From Eutypa lata (Eukaryota; Ascomycota; Sordariomycetes; Xylariales; Diatrypaceae), in contig JAKULF010000023.1 of the NCBI GenBank assembly GCA_022661535.1, forward strand, positions 1-64,000: 64,000 nucleotides of DNA. Reading direction: 5' to 3'. Of the stretch, positions 61,891-64,000 are shown in pieces. The position numbers were made by a program, and so were the translations under genes. The notes below the pieces were generated by a model. The model was given only the letters and a program-made list of their open reading frames with translations. It was not told the origin of the DNA and did no database searches. Position 1 is the first letter of the stretch, and the number at the start of each line of letters is the position of its first letter.

Positions 61891-64000
61891 ATGAGAATAT
61901 TAAAAAGTCATCCTTTATTAAGATTAGTTAATTCGTATATTATTGATGCATCAGAACCTAGTAACATTAGCTATTTATGAAATTTTGGGTCATTATTAGC
62001 TGTTTGTTTAATAATCCAGATAATTACTGGAGTAACGTTAGCTGATGCACTATAATCCTAGTGTATCAGAAGCATTCAACTCAGTTGAGCACATCATGAG
62101 GGACGTTTCAGAATGGTTGGCTTAGTTCGTTACTTACATAGTAATACAGCTTCAGCTTTCTTCTTTTTAGTGTACTTACACATAGGTAGAGGAATATATT
62201 ACGGATCTTATAGATATCCAAGAACATTAGTTTGAGCTATAGGTACTGTTATACTTATACTTATGATGGGTACAGCTTTCCTGGGTTATGTTTATAGCCC
62301 GAAATGGTTTAATATAAGTAATAAAGGAAATATAAAGTATAACAAAGTAAATAGTAAAAGATGGTTTAACCAAAGCATGGTAAAAAGAGGATATTCTACA
62401 AATCGTCCTTCAGATAATATTGAAATTTCTGAAAGACTAGAAATAATTCTTCAAGAATTAGGTTTAAACCCGGTATATGTTTATGAAAATTTAAATTTAG
62501 AAGATACTAGAAAACAAATATTAAACGATACCAGAGGTTTAAGCGGTATATACATGATAGTTAACAAAATAACTAAAGATTATTATATAGGTTCTGCGGC
62601 AACCAATAGATTTTATGCTAGATTCTGTAACCATGTTATTTATTTCAGAGGTAGTAAAATAGTTAAATTAGCAATTAAAAAATATGATTTGAAAAATTTT
62701 GCTTTTATTGTATTAGATTTATATCCTAATATTGTTACCAAGGAAAATAACAAAGAATTATTGGATTTAGAAGATAAATATTTAAAATTGTTAGTGCCTA
62801 ACTATAATATTTTGACCGAAGCAGGTTATAGTTTTGGCTACAAACACACTGAAATTGATCGTCAAAAGATGAAAGATATTTATAGTGATGCTAGACGTGA
62901 AAGAATAGGTAATATAAACAAAGGTAAAAAGCTTTCTCCTGAAACCATAGAAAAAATGAGAGAAAAGGCTTTAAATAGACCTCCTATGTTAGATATAACT
63001 AAACAAAAGTGTATAGTTAATACAAGACCTGTTGTTTTGTATAACTTGAATGGTACTATTTACGGTGAATATTATACTATTTTGGATGCAGCTAAATCTA
63101 TAAACTGTGGAGAAAAAACTATTAGAAGAGCACTAAAAACAGAAAAAGGATTAGTGAAAAGACAATGAATAGTAAAAGATTTGTCAAATAAATAGTTATC
63201 TTATTTCCAATTTTTTGTTATACTTTATTTTTATATTAAATCATAGTCCCGCGAGTAACAATCTTTCTGCAATCTTTATAGAGAAAAAAAGATTAAAGTG
63301 GTATAACCCGACGGGGATATAGAATAGTCTTTAAGATTATTTGGCGATGTTAGTGAAAACGATCAAAGAAGTTTAAACTTTAAGATCGTCGGTTATATAA
63401 ATGATCGCGACAGACTGGGTCACTAATGGGTGGCTGAAATGCTGCTTAATGCACAGGCGGAACTTTTGGTTAAATTAATTTAATTAATAGAATATACGAA
63501 TTAAAAGTTATTCTAGCTTATTATCTTTTTAATAAGTAAGTTTGTATGTTTTACCTTATGGTCAAATGTCTTTATGAGGTGCAACAGTTATTACTAACCT
63601 TATAAGTGCTATTCCATGAATTGGACAAGATATTGTTGAGTTCATTTGAGGAGGTTTCTCTGTTAATAACGCAACTTTAAATAGATTCTTTGCATTACAC
63701 TTTGTATTACCATTTGTTTTAGCTGCATTAGCATTAATGCACTTAATAGCACTTCATGATACAGCAGGGTCAAGTAACCCTTTAGGTGTATCAGGTAATT
63801 ATGACAGATTACCTTTTGCTCCTTATTTCTTATTTAAAGATTTAATAACAATCTTTATGTTTATATTTGTTTTAAGTCTATTTGTGTTCTTTATGCCTAA
63901 TTACCTGGGTGATTCAGAGAACTACATTATGGCTAATCCAATGCAGACACCGCCTGCTATTGTACCTGAATGATACCTTCTTCCATTCTACGCCATATTA
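61891..64000 (+). CDS. cob: Apocytochrome b, 3'-truncated by the window, indels in exon 1
   Basis: Haem-bearing membrane core of complex III. Exon 1 from 61891: [38 protein letters not shown], an extra base near 62043 before [21 protein letters not shown], further slips near 62116 and 62130, then [20 protein letters not shown] and GTAFLGYV. Exon 2 from about 63549: [53 protein letters not shown], to the window end at YLLPFYAI. The haem-ligand His residues are in exon 1 (HSNTASAFF region) and exon 2 ([11 protein letters not shown]). The indels are not all in homopolymers; an essential single-copy gene being broken points to sequence error. Confidence 0.93.
62291..63195 (+). CDS. GIY-YIG homing endonuclease, intact, in frame with cob exon 1
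   Basis: Open from the exon (upstream [10 protein letters not shown]) to TAG 63193, with TGA 63166 as Trp. [20 protein letters not shown] is the GIY-YIG core (about 62540); [40 protein letters not shown] with the likely catalytic Glu; [12 protein letters not shown]; a NUMOD3-like repeat ([19 protein letters not shown]); C-terminal helix-turn-helix ([19 protein letters not shown]). Probably translated as a fusion with the N-terminal half of cytochrome b. Confidence 0.88.
62291..63548 (+). mobile_element. Group I intron of cob after GYV
   Basis: Interrupts GYV-LPYGQM, a frequently used cob site. Core at 63340-63480: gtgaaaacgatcaaagaa ... agatcgtcggttat ... gcgacagactgggtcac ... gggtggctgaaatg, a diverged member of the core type in cox3 intron 2 and rnl introns 7-8. 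Borders within a base or two. Confidence 0.8.

Overview
This window is a piece of a very intron-rich mitochondrial genome from a filamentous ascomycete (Pezizomycotina, possibly Leotiomycetes; the class is only a guess). The reasons are: every gene is on the + strand; TGA reads as tryptophan in all conserved proteins (translation table 4); rps3 sits inside the last-but-one intron of the large rRNA; nad2/nad3 overlap as TAATG and nad4L/nad5 share one base; and the tRNA clusters around rnl follow the ascomycete order.

Layout. 1-5250: 3' part of cox3, split by group I introns and full of indels. 5251-8000: a decayed ORF, trnI, trnS(UGA), a trnW-like gene, a free-standing LAGLIDADG gene and trnP. 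About 8020-29095: rnl with ten group I introns carrying GIY-YIG or LAGLIDADG homing endonuclease genes (HEGs) in every state from intact to ruined, plus rps3. 29259-36961: the tRNA cluster T, E, M, M, L, A, F, L, Q, H, M, invaded by three large free-standing two-domain LAGLIDADG genes. 36999-50361: nad2. A 7.4 kb block (32202-39626: trnA to nad2 intron 2) is repeated directly as 39627-47055, so only the second nad2 copy is complete. 50361-57682: nad3, atp9 and cox2. 57794-61127: trnR and two trnR-like copies, nad4L and nad5. 61891-end: cob (3' truncated by the window).

The products are respiratory-chain subunits (complex I nad2/3/4L/5, complex III cob, complex IV cox2/cox3, ATP synthase subunit 9) and translation components (rnl, rps3, tRNAs). 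nad4L and nad5 are free of introns and indels. Almost everything else is homing-endonuclease biology.

Two themes stand out. First, HEGs here repeatedly sit beside duplicated ends of host genes: rps3 C-terminus, atp9 3' exon, nad3 3' end (three copies), a nad4L/nad5 5' chimera, a nad2 5' fragment, the trnW region and the first bases of trnQ. This suggests that gene-end capture or replacement has happened many times. Second, many reading frames are broken by single-base indels, mostly in homopolymers, and the two copies of the 7.4 kb repeat differ almost only by homopolymer length. A substantial part of the apparent gene decay may therefore be long-read assembly error, and the tandem repeat itself needs confirmation. 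Exon and intron borders are placed by reading-frame continuity, the U/G rule of group I introns and comparison with remembered rRNA sequence; those in rnl are approximate by a few bases or more.
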